Shown piece by piece: positions 9,270 to 18,227 of a stretch of 64,000 nt of DNA. Both the position numbers and the translations under genes were made by a program. The notes below the pieces were generated by a model, which made no database searches, was not told where the DNA came from, and saw only the letters and a program-made list of their open reading frames with translations. Location: positions 154,982 to 218,981 of the forward strand of contig DCAE01000047.1 of NCBI GenBank assembly GCA_002311385.1, in the 5' to 3' direction. Position 1 is the first letter of the stretch. Each line of letters starts with the position of its first letter. This DNA comes from Dehalococcoidia bacterium UBA1141 (GTDB lineage Bacteria; Chloroflexota; Dehalococcoidia; Lucifugimonadales; UBA3495).

Positions 9270-9733
9270 CGAGAGACCCCCTTTGACATACTTTATCTAT
9301 TCAATCCGGGCAATTGGGAATTATTTTCCCAAAGGGTTTTATACCCTGGTTTGAAACCAAAAAGATGTTGGCCGTCGAACTTTCAAAGACCCAGGTAACA
9401 GTTATGAGGAATAATCAGACTCTACGCCCCATTCTATCGGCAAATACGCCTAGTGCGCAATATCGAATCTGAGCCTGACTTTTTGAGTCCACGGCTAATT
9501 CGGGTGCACAACAGGTTACCGCTGAAATCATGTCCCGGTATTGCCAGGCCAGTTCAAAAAAACCTCTGTAGAACTGCGTTAAATTGACAGCGACAATCCG
9601 GTGACTATAATGGTCGGATATTCGTGGGGTATCCACCTCACAGGACAATAGTGACGAGTAATCGGCAGCCAATTAACATTTAATCAAAACGACCAACCAA
9701 CCGTCTACCCAATTTGTTTCTAGGAGCACACTC
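9270..9733. other. Divergent intergenic region between the EF-G paralogue and ridA
   Basis: These 464 bases hold no convincing gene. They contain the ridA promoter (9584-9611). The minus-strand start of the EF-G-like gene has a good ribosome-binding site, but I could not pick a convincing promoter for it. Confidence 0.5.
9584..9611 (+). promoter_or_regulatory. Consensus sigma70 promoter of ridA
   Basis: A full-consensus TTGACA at 9584-9589 and TATAAT at 9606-9611 with a 16-bp spacer. The expected start of transcription near 9618 leaves about 115 nt of leader before ridA. This is the strongest promoter match seen in the window. Confidence 0.75.
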
Positions 9734-10120
9734 ATGCCCAAGAAGGAAATCATCACCAACCCGGACCTACCCTCTGGAACTGCGCCCCTGTCCCATGCGA
9801 CCCGGTTCGGCAACCTGGTATTCGTTCAGGGATGCACCGGACGTCACCCTTCCACCAACGCCGTTGGTAAGGACATCCAGGAGCAAACGCGGTTTACGCT
9901 TGATCGAATCAAGATGATTCTGGAAGGGGCGGGCACGGGGTTGGACAACGTTTTGACCAATACCTGCTACGTCACCAACCGGGAAAACTTGGCGGGGTTC
10001 AACGAGGTCTATGCCGAGTACTTCAAGACGGACCGGCCAGCCCGCACCACCACCATAGTGAACTTCGGAGCGCCGGACAACCTGGTGGAAATCACCACCA
10101 CCGCGTGTATACCGGACTGA
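9734..10120 (+). CDS. ridA: RidA family protein (enamine/imine deaminase)
   Basis: RidA proteins hydrolyse reactive enamine/imine intermediates released by PLP enzymes, protecting the cell from 2-aminoacrylate. The 128-residue length is normal for the family. The active-site arginine is in RPARTT (R104) and the C-terminal VEIT (E119) matches the conserved acidic residue. The subunit family forms trimers. AGGAG lies 7 nt before the ATG. A strong promoter stands upstream. Substrate specificity across the Rid subfamilies cannot be told from the sequence alone. Confidence 0.92.
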   Translation: MPKKEIITNPDLPSGTAPLSHATRFGNLVFVQGCTGRHPSTNAVGKDIQEQTRFTLDRIKMILEGAGTGLDNVLTNTCYVTNRENLAGFNEVYAEYFKTDRPARTTTIVNFGAPDNLVEITTTACIPD

Positions 10121-10226
10121 GTCAAAGAACAACGGCTCGAATAGTGGGCCCCGCTTTCAAATCTATCAACGGATTTGGGAATCAGCCCGATGGTTTTAGC
10201 CCAGTTTGGATTATGCCCAGGAGTAA

Positions 10227-10469
10227 GTGAGTGCCTTGCCGACCAAAGCGTTCATATTAATAGAAGCTAAAGTGGGTATGGTGCAGCAGGTCGTGAGATC
10301 TCTCAGGGCTTTGAATGGAGTAGCCTCGGCCGACGTAATCACAGGCAACTATGATGTGATTGTATTGGTCGATGCGGCGGATATGAGCGCCATGGCCGAT
10401 CTAGTAACCGGCCGGATTCAAGGGGTGCCCGGCGTTCTCCGCACTATTACTTGTGTAGTAGCCGGGTAA
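10227..10469 (+). CDS. Stand-alone Lrp/AsnC effector-binding (RAM) domain protein
   Basis: An 80-residue protein made only of the regulatory alpha/beta domain of Lrp/AsnC regulators, without the helix-turn-helix. The pattern KAFILIEAKVG, then ITGNYDVIVLV and the C-terminal VPGVLRTIT are typical. Such stand-alone domains bind amino acids and form oligomers, but their targets are mostly unknown. The GTG start at 10227 has AGGAG just upstream. It follows ridA on the same strand with a gap of about 105 bp. Confidence 0.85.
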   Translation: MSALPTKAFILIEAKVGMVQQVVRSLRALNGVASADVITGNYDVIVLVDAADMSAMADLVTGRIQGVPGVLRTITCVVAG

Positions 10470-10548
10470 ACTGGGGCCTTTGGTGCAAAACCCGGCCATG
10501 GTCATCGCGGCTGGCTCTCAAATACACTCGGCTGAACTACCGCCAACA

Positions 10549-10860
10549 CTAGCCGATTTTCTTGTACACGATGTGGGACCGATTGGTGGCATGGGGCCGA
10601 ATCTTGCTAGCCCAATCTCCCTTCTCCGACTCGGCCTTCCATCCTTCTGATTGAGGAACGTCGGGCGAATCAATCTCGTAAAGCGCAGCGTACCTGGCCA
10701 CCCCTTCCACGTTGGCTGATTCCACCCGATACCTGGTGCAGCCGTGCACGCCAGGGGCCTTTACGATGTTGGGCACGTGCTCGGTGTCATAAATCCGGTT
10801 AAATTCCCCTTCCATCTCGCTGGGAATGTCCATTTGTACCATGTACATGTAATCCGCCAT
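10549..10860 (-). CDS. Dimeric alpha/beta-barrel (EthD-like) protein
   Basis: A 103-residue single-domain protein with the ferredoxin-like barrel pattern: MVQMDIPSEMEGEFNRIYD, then EHVPNIVKAPGV and a YAALYEID strand. It resembles each half of the 219-residue protein at 18228-18887, sharing the order D-I-P, E-F-N, W/Y, E-H and P-G-V. Proteins of this fold include EthD-type accessory proteins of degradation pathways and small oxygenases. No catalytic role can be assigned. It is convergent with the AsnC-type gene. Confidence 0.75.
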   Translation of the reverse strand: MADYMYMVQMDIPSEMEGEFNRIYDTEHVPNIVKAPGVHGCTRYRVESANVEGVARYAALYEIDSPDVPQSEGWKAESEKGDWASKIRPHATNRSHIVYKKIG

Positions 10861-11020
10861 GAGACTATCACCTCTAATTTGGATTACCCGTAATTTCCCA
10901 GAACCAACGCCCCATTTGCTCTAAGTTTCTCTGAAACACAAATCGACGAGCAAAACTCGCCATCGGCAGGTTGACCGATTACCGCATTCCAGGCTACAAT
11001 CGGCCCTTCAGCGACCGGTA

Positions 11021-11136
11021 GTGAGCCGCTCCTTCAGCGGCCCCTTCTTCTTTCGGGAAGCACCGGCCGCTCCTTTATTGCCAATAGAAAACTAAGTACC
11101 GGCAACGGGCAGTACCGGCCGCTCCATCATTGCCCG
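11021..11136. repeat. Short GC-rich direct repeats after the CMD gene
   Basis: ACCGGCCGCTCC occurs at about 11062-11073 and again at about 11114-11125, each followed by a related ATTGCC segment. A related GAGCCGCTCCTTCAGCGG hairpin lies near 11023-11040. The block sits immediately downstream of the stop of the minus-strand gene at 11137. It may be a terminator or decayed repeat; the function is unknown. Confidence 0.4.
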
Positions 11137-11685
11137 CTAGTAGGTCAGGGCCGAAGGCGTACCCTCCGGCAACTCGACCTCTAAGGCTTGCAAGCAATGG
11201 GCAAGGGTGTGGTAGTAGCCAGACACTATCAGCATATCGACAACGCCTGAATCTCCTATCTGAGCCCGCACTGCCTCAAAGGTTGTGTCGGATATCTTAT
11301 GCTGCCGCAGCAACTCCAGAACAAACTGGACCACGCTTGCGTCGTTTGCGTCCAATCCCACCGGGGCACGCCGCTCGTGGATGGAGTCGATTATCTCTTG
11401 GCTCAATCCGGCGGCTTTCGCAGCGGGCTGATTAACCGTCCAAACGTAACTGCCATTGGCCTCCCGGGCGGCGGTCAATACAGCCAGCGCCTTTATCCGT
11501 GGCGGCAACGGCGTCTCATATCTGGCATAACCTCCGAGCACGGCCATGTTGCCCGCCGCCTGTGGGTTGTTCAACAGAGCGGCGTAGTTCGGCGCAACGC
11601 CCCCGCGGCTGGTTTCAATCTCGTCCCAGACCTTCTGGTCTTCCGTGCTCATTCCTTCCCGCGTAGCAAAGGGTACTCTAGGCAT
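11137..11685 (-). CDS. Carboxymuconolactone decarboxylase (AhpD-like) family protein
   Basis: A 182-residue all-helical CMD-domain protein. The core pattern PPRIKALAVLTAARE followed by YVWTVNQPAAKAAGL matches the family, in which a similar segment normally carries E/W/H residues. There is no CxxC redox pair, so an AhpD-type peroxidase role is unlikely. A decarboxylase or other hydrolytic role is possible. The start at 11685 is chosen because GGAGG lies 7 nt upstream; a longer reading from 11769 has no such support. It lies downstream of the molybdenum hydroxylase gene on the same strand, about 120 bp away. Confidence 0.83.
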   Translation of the reverse strand: MPRVPFATREGMSTEDQKVWDEIETSRGGVAPNYAALLNNPQAAGNMAVLGGYARYETPLPPRIKALAVLTAAREANGSYVWTVNQPAAKAAGLSQEIIDSIHERRAPVGLDANDASVVQFVLELLRQHKISDTTFEAVRAQIGDSGVVDMLIVSGYYHTLAHCLQALEVELPEGTPSALTY

Positions 11686-11804
11686 GTCTCCACCTCCGCT
11701 TTGGTTGACCCGATTTGATAGTTGAAGTTTTTTGCTATGCCGACGACAAAGGTAGGGCCAGGTACCCAAAAAGGGGAGCCTGGCCCTAAGTTAGCTCGAA
11801 ACTT

Positions 11805-14078
11805 CTATCCGTTTGGTTTGCCGTCTTTCTCCCACAGGGCATCCAAGACAACTCCCGGCGACATGGGTAGGTTCTGTAGCCTGGTGCCGGTAGCCCTAGC
11901 AATAGCGTTGGCTATGGCAGCCATGGGAGGCACGATGGGGACCTCTCCCACTCCCCGGACGCCAAAGGGATGTCCGGGATTGGGCACCTCCACGATAATG
12001 GTATTTATCAAAGGCAGGTCCAGAGAGGTGGGCATTCGGTAGTCCAAGAAGCTGGAATTCTCCATTCGGCCATCGTCGCTATAGAAGTACTCTTCATTCA
12101 GCGCCCAACCGATTCCTTGCACTACGCCACCCTGCATCTGGCCTTCCACGTAGCTGGGGTGGATTGCTTTACCAGCATCCTGCACGATTGTGAAGTTCAG
12201 TATGGTTACTTTACCAGTCTCTGGGTCAACTTCCACATCTGCGATCTGTGTGCTGAAAGCTGCGCCCACTCCTTGGGGGTTGACGCTGACAGCACCGGAG
12301 ATCGGTCCGCCCGACCCGTTCAACTGCCCAGCAAGCTCCTTGAAGGTCATCTTCAAGTCCGGGTCTGATTTGTGCTGGAACACACCTCCAGAAAACTCCA
12401 GGTCGTCCACGTTGGTGTCCCAGATTGCCGCCGCACGGTCCAGCATCTTGGTTTTGATTTCTTGGGCGCAATCGTGGGCAGCTATGCCGGTGGCGAAGGT
12501 AGTCCGGCTGCCTCCCGTGAGGTTCGTGTATCCGACCGAATCCGTGTCAGCCACGCTGGGATGCACGTCTTCCGCTGGGATGCCCAGAACCTCGGCGGCA
12601 TGCATGGCGATGGATGCCCTGGTCCCGCCGATGTCGGTTGAGCCCGTAACCAGGCTGATGGTGCCGTCGGGGTTGACCGCTATGGAGCAACTAGACTGTA
12701 GGCCGACGTTGAACCAGAATCCCGAGGCTATGCCCCTGCCGCGCCATGGTCCGCCTGCCGGAGACTTGAACTGCTCGCTATCCTTAGCGGCTTCCAGGCA
12801 TTCGATATTGCCCACCCGCTGCATTATCGGCCCGTCCACCCGGCGAGTGCCCTCTTTGGAGGCGTTAATCAACCGGAATTCGATGGGGTCTATATCCAGC
12901 TTCTGGCAAATTTCATCCACAACCTGCTCACCAGCAAAAGCGGCGCTGGGAGCGGCGGGCGCTCTGTAGGCAGCCGTCTTGGGCTTGTTGACTACTACGT
13001 CGAAACCGTCCACTTTGACGTTTTCAATGTCGTAAGGTGCGAAGATGCACATCGTGCCGGCGCCCACCAAAGCGCCTGGATATCCACCGGCTTCGTAGGC
13101 CAAGTAGCCTTCGGCAGCGGTGATTTTGCCGTCTTTGGTCGCTCCCATCTTGACCTTGATGTAGGTCCCGGATGTGGGTCCGGTGGCCTCAAAGGTGTCT
13201 GCCCGGCTCATCACCATTTTGACGGTTTGGCCGGTCTTTTTGGAGAGTAGCGCAGCCAACGGCTCCAGGTAGATGGGTATTTTCCCACCGAAACCACCAC
13301 CGATCTCCATCGGCACTACTTTGATTTTCGAGACCGGCAGGTTCAGTATCGGTGCCAGTGAGTCCCTGGCGCTAAAGGCTCCTTGGGTGCTGCACCAGAC
13401 CGTAACGCTGTCGTCCCTGTTCCACATCGCTGCGCCGTTTTGGGGCTCGATGTAGCCTTGGTGCACCATGGCCGTCGTGAACTCTCTTTCCACTATCACG
13501 TCGGCTTCAGCAAAGCCTTTCTCTACGTCCCCTGTCTCATGTCTAAAGTGGTCGGCGATATTACTCTTCTTATCGGTTTTTTCACCAAACTCTCTGGTCG
13601 TTTGATCGTCATGCAAAAGTGGCGAGCCGTCTTTCATGGCTTCGCGCACATCCATTACCGGGGTCAGCACTTCATAAACTACGACGATTAAGGCGACAGC
13701 CTCTTCCGCCACATGCTGATTGATCGCCGCCACGGCAGCAACCGGGTGCCCTCGGTACAGCACCTTGGAGCGCGCCATGATATTGTCGCTGGCAAATTGG
13801 GCGCCGCGACCTGGGCTATCCATGAAATTAACCGGCATGTCCTTCCCGGTTAGTACTGCTTTGACGCCAGGGAAGGACTCGGCTTTGCTCGTATCAACGG
13901 ACTTGATAATCGCATGAGCGTGGGGACTCCGCAGCACTTTGCCGTGCAGCAGTCCGGCCGACTGAAAGTCCGCACCGTACTTGGCCCGGCCTGTGACCTT
14001 GTCCTCGCCGTCATGGCGAATAGGGCGGGTGCCGACTACCTTGAATTCCTGGTTGGAAAGAACGATGTTCGTCGCCAT
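11805..14078 (-). CDS. Xanthine dehydrogenase-family molybdopterin-binding large subunit
   Basis: A 757-residue molybdenum hydroxylase large subunit (CoxL/XdhB-like). The N-terminal domain has VGTRPIRHDGEDKVTGRAKY and the Mo domain has GGGFGGK and the C-terminal RGVGEVPI, where the glutamate is the usual catalytic base. Such enzymes hydroxylate heterocycles, aldehydes or CO. The canonical CoxL loop (AYRCSFR) is not seen; the equivalent region reads AAYRAPAAPSAAF, so CO oxidation is unlikely. The FAD and 2Fe-2S subunits are not adjacent. The ATG at 14078 with GAGGTG upstream is preferred over the GTG nine bases earlier. Confidence 0.9.
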   Translation of the reverse strand: MATNIVLSNQEFKVVGTRPIRHDGEDKVTGRAKYGADFQSAGLLHGKVLRSPHAHAIIKSVDTSKAESFPGVKAVLTGKDMPVNFMDSPGRGAQFASDNIMARSKVLYRGHPVAAVAAINQHVAEEAVALIVVVYEVLTPVMDVREAMKDGSPLLHDDQTTREFGEKTDKKSNIADHFRHETGDVEKGFAEADVIVEREFTTAMVHQGYIEPQNGAAMWNRDDSVTVWCSTQGAFSARDSLAPILNLPVSKIKVVPMEIGGGFGGKIPIYLEPLAALLSKKTGQTVKMVMSRADTFEATGPTSGTYIKVKMGATKDGKITAAEGYLAYEAGGYPGALVGAGTMCIFAPYDIENVKVDGFDVVVNKPKTAAYRAPAAPSAAFAGEQVVDEICQKLDIDPIEFRLINASKEGTRRVDGPIMQRVGNIECLEAAKDSEQFKSPAGGPWRGRGIASGFWFNVGLQSSCSIAVNPDGTISLVTGSTDIGGTRASIAMHAAEVLGIPAEDVHPSVADTDSVGYTNLTGGSRTTFATGIAAHDCAQEIKTKMLDRAAAIWDTNVDDLEFSGGVFQHKSDPDLKMTFKELAGQLNGSGGPISGAVSVNPQGVGAAFSTQIADVEVDPETGKVTILNFTIVQDAGKAIHPSYVEGQMQGGVVQGIGWALNEEYFYSDDGRMENSSFLDYRMPTSLDLPLINTIIVEVPNPGHPFGVRGVGEVPIVPPMAAIANAIARATGTRLQNLPMSPGVVLDALWEKDGKPNG

Positions 14079-14354
14079 ATAAGACACCTCATTTGCGGTG
14101 TTGGAATTGGGTTTTTACCCTTGGCCGCCCGCAATAGCAATCCTGGAGCAGGCCAGTGGAAATTGTAACACATCCGAGCCTAAGCGCCGGTGCAATACGG
14201 CAAAAACTCCGTGTATACTTGGCTGGTTGACCCACAGAGACGATTTTCTAGCCAATCCCGGCTGTAGGCCGTGATGCTGGTCTCCCAATAAGAAAAACCT
14301 ACGGACCCTTACTGGCCGGCAACTAGCCGGTCCCTCATTTCATCCGGAGGAACT

Positions 14355-15584
14355 ATGCAACCGCTAAGCGACATCCGCGTGCTGGCCGTAACCGTGTACT
14401 TGGCCGGCCCCTTCACCAGTATGACCCTAGCCCGAATGGGCGCCGAAGTAATCAAAGTGGAAATTCCTGGCAAAGGAGACCCTGTCAGAGGAAACGGACC
14501 ATTCGCCGGACCGAAAGGCACCAGTCCTCAGATTCAAACCGACGTCGACCTATCCACTCGGTTCCTCAAGCGCACCCAAGGGGTCAAGAGCGTGACCCTC
14601 AATCTGAAAAACCCAAAAGGCCGGGAAATGTTCTTGGAATTGGCCAAGAGCTCCGACGTTTTGCTGGAAAACCTGGCCCCCGGCTCCATGACCAGGTTGG
14701 GATTGGGCTACGAAGATGTTTCCAGAGTCAATCCAGGCATCATCTACACTTCCATCTCCGGCTACGGCCAAACCGGCGAATATGCCAGCAAGCCAGCCCA
14801 TGACCCGCAGATTCAAGGAATGAGCGGCCTAATGGATATCAATGGCGATGCCGACGGCCCGCCGACCAAGGTTGGCTTCTACATCGGCGATTTGGTAACG
14901 CCACTTTTCGCTTGCTATTCAATCATGGCGGCCCTCCGCCACAAAGACAGCACCGGTGAGGGGCAGTACTTGGACGTGTCCATGATGGACTCTCTGGTTT
15001 CTCTCATGTTTATGGAAAACCTGGAAGAGAGCATCGCCGATGGAATGCCCCTGCGGACGGGGAACATTAGCCGTAGCGGGCCCACCGGCCTCTACGAAAC
15101 AAAAGACGGTGACTTGTCCATCACCGTCACCAGCGACGACCAATGGCTACGTCTGGCCAAGGCGCTGGACGCGCCCGAGTTGTTGGAGGATCCCAGGTTC
15201 TCTGACTACCATTCCCGCACGGTTAACGTGGAAGATGCCCGGGAGGACATCCAAAGGCTAATCGGACGGCTAACATTGAAAGAGGCGATTGCTCAACTAG
15301 AGGGCGCCGACGTACCTTGCGCTCCCATCCGTACGGCGAAAGACATCATGAACGACCAGCATTTTACGGACCGCGGCAGCCTCGTCCCAATGCGCCACGG
15401 AGCCATGGAGCAATCGGTCGAAGGGGGAATCGGTTCCGGATTTCCAGTGATTTTCTCCAGCGGGCCTCTACCGGAGATGACCGGAGCGCCGACGCTGGGA
15501 ATGCACAATGACGAGATTTACAGCCGTTTGCTGGGATTGAACGCCGAGGACTTGAAAACCCTTAAATCAGACGGCGTTCTCTGA
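14355..15584 (+). CDS. CaiB/BaiF family (class III) CoA-transferase
   Basis: A 409-residue family III CoA-transferase that moves CoA between carboxylic acids through an aspartyl-CoA intermediate. The N-terminal LAGPFTSMTLARMGAEVIKVE and the later VGFYIGDLVTPL, whose D179 should be the catalytic aspartate, are typical. CGGAGG 7 nt upstream supports the ATG. It is divergent from the molybdenum hydroxylase and heads a plus-strand series with DUF1326 and the CitE-like gene. The substrate cannot be predicted. Confidence 0.92.
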   Translation: MQPLSDIRVLAVTVYLAGPFTSMTLARMGAEVIKVEIPGKGDPVRGNGPFAGPKGTSPQIQTDVDLSTRFLKRTQGVKSVTLNLKNPKGREMFLELAKSSDVLLENLAPGSMTRLGLGYEDVSRVNPGIIYTSISGYGQTGEYASKPAHDPQIQGMSGLMDINGDADGPPTKVGFYIGDLVTPLFACYSIMAALRHKDSTGEGQYLDVSMMDSLVSLMFMENLEESIADGMPLRTGNISRSGPTGLYETKDGDLSITVTSDDQWLRLAKALDAPELLEDPRFSDYHSRTVNVEDAREDIQRLIGRLTLKEAIAQLEGADVPCAPIRTAKDIMNDQHFTDRGSLVPMRHGAMEQSVEGGIGSGFPVIFSSGPLPEMTGAPTLGMHNDEIYSRLLGLNAEDLKTLKSDGVL

Positions 15585-15630
15585 CCGAATTCACTGACTA
15601 TAGGCATTGACTAGAGGAATTGGAGAATAG

Positions 15631-16251
15631 ATGGAATTCCCCAAATGGGAAGCGGCGGGAGATCTCTTCGAGGGCTGCAACTGTCAAATGATTTGCCCCT
15701 GTCACTTTTCATTTAAACAAAGGCAAACCGAGTTGGTATGCCAGGCGACTTGGGCTTTTCATTTTGAACAAGGTTCCTGGGGCGAAATCGATTTAGCTGG
15801 CTCAAATGTGTTCATGGTTGCCCTCTCACCCGGCAAGACTATGATTGAGGGAAATTGGACCGCATTACTATATATAGATGAACGGGCCACTCCGGAACAA
15901 GCAGACGCCCTCAGTTCCATGTTCTCCGGCGACGCCGGTGGTCCTTGGCCTAGGCTGGCCCAATTCTTTACTAACGGGAAGTACAAGGCCGTCAAGCTGG
16001 TGCCCATGGAATTTACCAAACAAGACCGTAATTTTAGCTTAAAGGTGTCCGATGTGGCTTTCTTGGAGGTGGCCGCCATAACCGGAGCCGATAGAGAAGA
16101 AGTAGCCACTCTCACCAATTTGAAGAACGTAATCCATGGTCCGGTTCATACGCTGGCCCATTCCAAACACGGGATCTCCGATGAAGGACTTCAGTGGGAT
16201 TGCAGCGACACCCACGGGCTTTATAGCAAGTTCAGTTGGTCAGGGCCCTAG
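15631..16251 (+). CDS. DUF1326 domain-containing protein
   Basis: A 206-residue protein whose N-terminus, AAGDLFEGCNCQMICPCHF, is the hallmark of DUF1326, with four cysteines that could bind a metal or be redox active. No signal peptide or membrane segment is seen. The biochemical role of DUF1326 is not known. It lies 46 bp downstream of the CoA-transferase and ahead of the CitE-like gene, so it is probably part of the same transcript. Confidence 0.88.
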   Translation: MEFPKWEAAGDLFEGCNCQMICPCHFSFKQRQTELVCQATWAFHFEQGSWGEIDLAGSNVFMVALSPGKTMIEGNWTALLYIDERATPEQADALSSMFSGDAGGPWPRLAQFFTNGKYKAVKLVPMEFTKQDRNFSLKVSDVAFLEVAAITGADREEVATLTNLKNVIHGPVHTLAHSKHGISDEGLQWDCSDTHGLYSKFSWSGP

Positions 16252-16319
16252 CAGCCGTTAATTTTCGCCAACGATTTACCCCTAATGATTAACCCCCAAC
16301 GATTAAGAAGAGAGAAAAG

Positions 16320-17222
16320 ATGAAATTCAAAGCCAAGCCTTTGCGCTCGGAGTTATTTGTTCCCGGCAATAAAGAAGACTGGATGCGCAAAGCGCCCCGA
16401 TACGGCGCCGACGCATTAATCTTGGACTTGGAAGACTCGGTGCCTCCAGAGGAAAAGGTGGCCACGCGCGCGGTAGTCCGCAAGATGCTGGATGAGCTTG
16501 GACCCACCGGCCAGACTCTCATTGTGCGGGTCAACCGCCTGGAGACAGGACTGACCGGAGAAGACTTGGAGGCGATAACCTGTCCCAATCTTTACGCAGT
16601 TATGCTGCCCAAGGTTCAAGGCCCGGAAGACGTGGTGGAAGTGGACGTGCTGCTCAGGTACTTCGAGCGCCGGGCTGGCATGGAGGTCGGCAAGATATTC
16701 ATTGACCCTGCCCTGGAAACAGCCGAAGGAGTCCGACGCGCTTACAAGATTGCCACGGCTTCTCCCAGGGTTGCCCACTTGGGCGCATCCGGAGGCAAGG
16801 GTGGAGACACGGCCCGGTCCATCGGCTTCCAGTGGACGCCCCAGGGGATGGAAACCCTCTTCCTCCGCTCGAAAGTGCTAGTCGACTCTCGGGCTGCCGG
16901 GGTGCCTTATCCTGTTAGCGGAGGTTGGATGGACATCCACAATCTCGACGGTCTGAGAAAGGCGGCTGAGCAAGCAAAGGGCTTGGGTTATACCGGGATG
17001 CACCTGATTCACCCGTCCCACGTGCCGGTTGTGAACCAGGTATTCACCCCCACTAAAGATGAGATTGCTCAATGGCAGGGCTTGATAAAGGCCATGGAAG
17101 CCAAGAGAGAACAGGGAGGAGCGGCGGTTACATTTGATGGAGACATGGTTGACATCGCCCACGAAGACACAGCCCGCAGGATGCTGGAAATGGCCAAAGA
17201 ACTTGGCGTCTTGGATTCCTAA
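16320..17222 (+). CDS. HpcH/HpaI aldolase / citrate lyase beta-like (CitE) protein
   Basis: A 300-residue TIM-barrel lyase of the CitE family, cleaving C-C bonds of acyl-CoA esters with Mg2+. Visible signatures are RSELFVPGNKEDWM, ADALILDLEDSVPPEEK (acidic metal ligand) and GMHLIHPSHVPVVNQVF near the C-terminus. Stand-alone CitE-like proteins act on malyl-, citramalyl- or similar CoA thioesters. The CoA-transferase upstream could supply such a substrate (inference). Confidence 0.9.
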   Translation: MKFKAKPLRSELFVPGNKEDWMRKAPRYGADALILDLEDSVPPEEKVATRAVVRKMLDELGPTGQTLIVRVNRLETGLTGEDLEAITCPNLYAVMLPKVQGPEDVVEVDVLLRYFERRAGMEVGKIFIDPALETAEGVRRAYKIATASPRVAHLGASGGKGGDTARSIGFQWTPQGMETLFLRSKVLVDSRAAGVPYPVSGGWMDIHNLDGLRKAAEQAKGLGYTGMHLIHPSHVPVVNQVFTPTKDEIAQWQGLIKAMEAKREQGGAAVTFDGDMVDIAHEDTARRMLEMAKELGVLDS

Positions 17223-17262
17223 GCCACGCTTTCTCCGGCCTGAGACACTCGAACGCAGAAGT

Positions 17263-17337
17263 TCTTCACCGCAGAGCTGCCGAGCGCAAGTAAGTCCAGA
17301 AGAAAAATCTCCGCGCTCTCCGCGCCTCTGCGGTAAT
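17263..17337. repeat. Dispersed repeat, family B, copy 1
   Basis: TTCTTCACCGCAGAG at 17263-17276 and the inverted CGCGCCTCTGCGGTAA ending near 17337 form an imperfect inverted repeat. The right arm recurs at 58763-58792. It lies between the CitE-like gene and the phosphatase gene, and may form a 3' end hairpin. Repeats of this wording are common in bacterial intergenic DNA. Confidence 0.55.
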
Positions 17338-17364
17338 AATTCATACAATTGGAGTAGATAGTTA

Positions 17365-18102
17365 ATGGCGCAAGACCAAAACCGGTTCATCGACCTACAG
17401 GGCTGCGTAAATTTCCGGGACATTGGCGGTTACCGGAACCGCCAAGGGAAGACCGTAGCTTGGCGCAAAGTATTTCGCAGCGACTCCCTCCATCTCATGA
17501 CAGATGAGGATACAAAGCATGTTTATCAGACCATGGGTGTGGCATCCCTGATTGACCTGCGCAACTCCACCGAGATGGACCGGGACGGATATGAGTCCAC
17601 CCTTCCAACCACCGTCAATTACCTTTCTTTATCGTTTTTGGAGTTGCACGGCATAGACCCATTTGAACTGGGCGACGACCCCGCAAGCCGACTGGCGGAG
17701 ACCTATCTTTGGATCCTGAACAACTCGGGCCACCTGGTCGCCGAGGCCTTGAACGCTTTGGCCCAGCAACCGAATCGGCCCTCCCTATTCCACTGTACTG
17801 CGGGCAAAGACCGCACCGGTGTCTTGGCCGCCATTCTCCTTTCAATCCTAGATGTGGACGAGGAGCAGATAATGGCGGACTACGAGTTGACCAACCTGAC
17901 TATGGATCGCCTGTATCCGCTGCTCTGCGCGATTCCCGGCAATGAAACTCGCCCTCGAGCGTCTTTCCAGGCCCAACCCAAAGCCATGGAAGCGTTTTTG
18001 TCCGCTCTGCAAAACGACCACGGCGGCGCCCAAGAATACGCGACGGCTAATGGCGTCAGCGCAGAAAATATCAATATCCTATGGGCCTCGCTTTTATTCT
18101 AG
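17365..18102 (+). CDS. Tyrosine-protein phosphatase family protein (Y_phosphatase3 type)
   Basis: A 245-residue cytoplasmic phosphatase-like protein. NFRDIGGY at residues 16-23 and the P-loop HCTAGKDRTGV (C144 nucleophile, R150 phosphate-binding) are the two hallmarks of bacterial Y_phosphatase3 proteins, which act on phosphotyrosine or phospholipids. All key catalytic residues are present. The substrate is unknown. Confidence 0.9.
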   Translation: MAQDQNRFIDLQGCVNFRDIGGYRNRQGKTVAWRKVFRSDSLHLMTDEDTKHVYQTMGVASLIDLRNSTEMDRDGYESTLPTTVNYLSLSFLELHGIDPFELGDDPASRLAETYLWILNNSGHLVAEALNALAQQPNRPSLFHCTAGKDRTGVLAAILLSILDVDEEQIMADYELTNLTMDRLYPLLCAIPGNETRPRASFQAQPKAMEAFLSALQNDHGGAQEYATANGVSAENINILWASLLF

Positions 18103-18227
18103 CTTGGTCTGGATTAGCTTGGTTTTTCAGCTAGCCTAATTGATGTAACATAGGCGCAGGCAGCCCAATTGACGCACAGGTCATTCAAATCAACATCGAA
18201 TTCTGAAACAATATAAGGAGGTTAATC

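Noticed and set aside
9415..9672. 85-codon minus-strand frame between the EF-G paralogue and ridA
   Set aside because: No ribosome-binding site, composition unlike neighbours, and it overlaps the ridA promoter; taken as chance.
11137..11685. AhpD-type peroxidase role for the CMD protein
   Set aside because: The CxxC redox pair of AhpD is absent.
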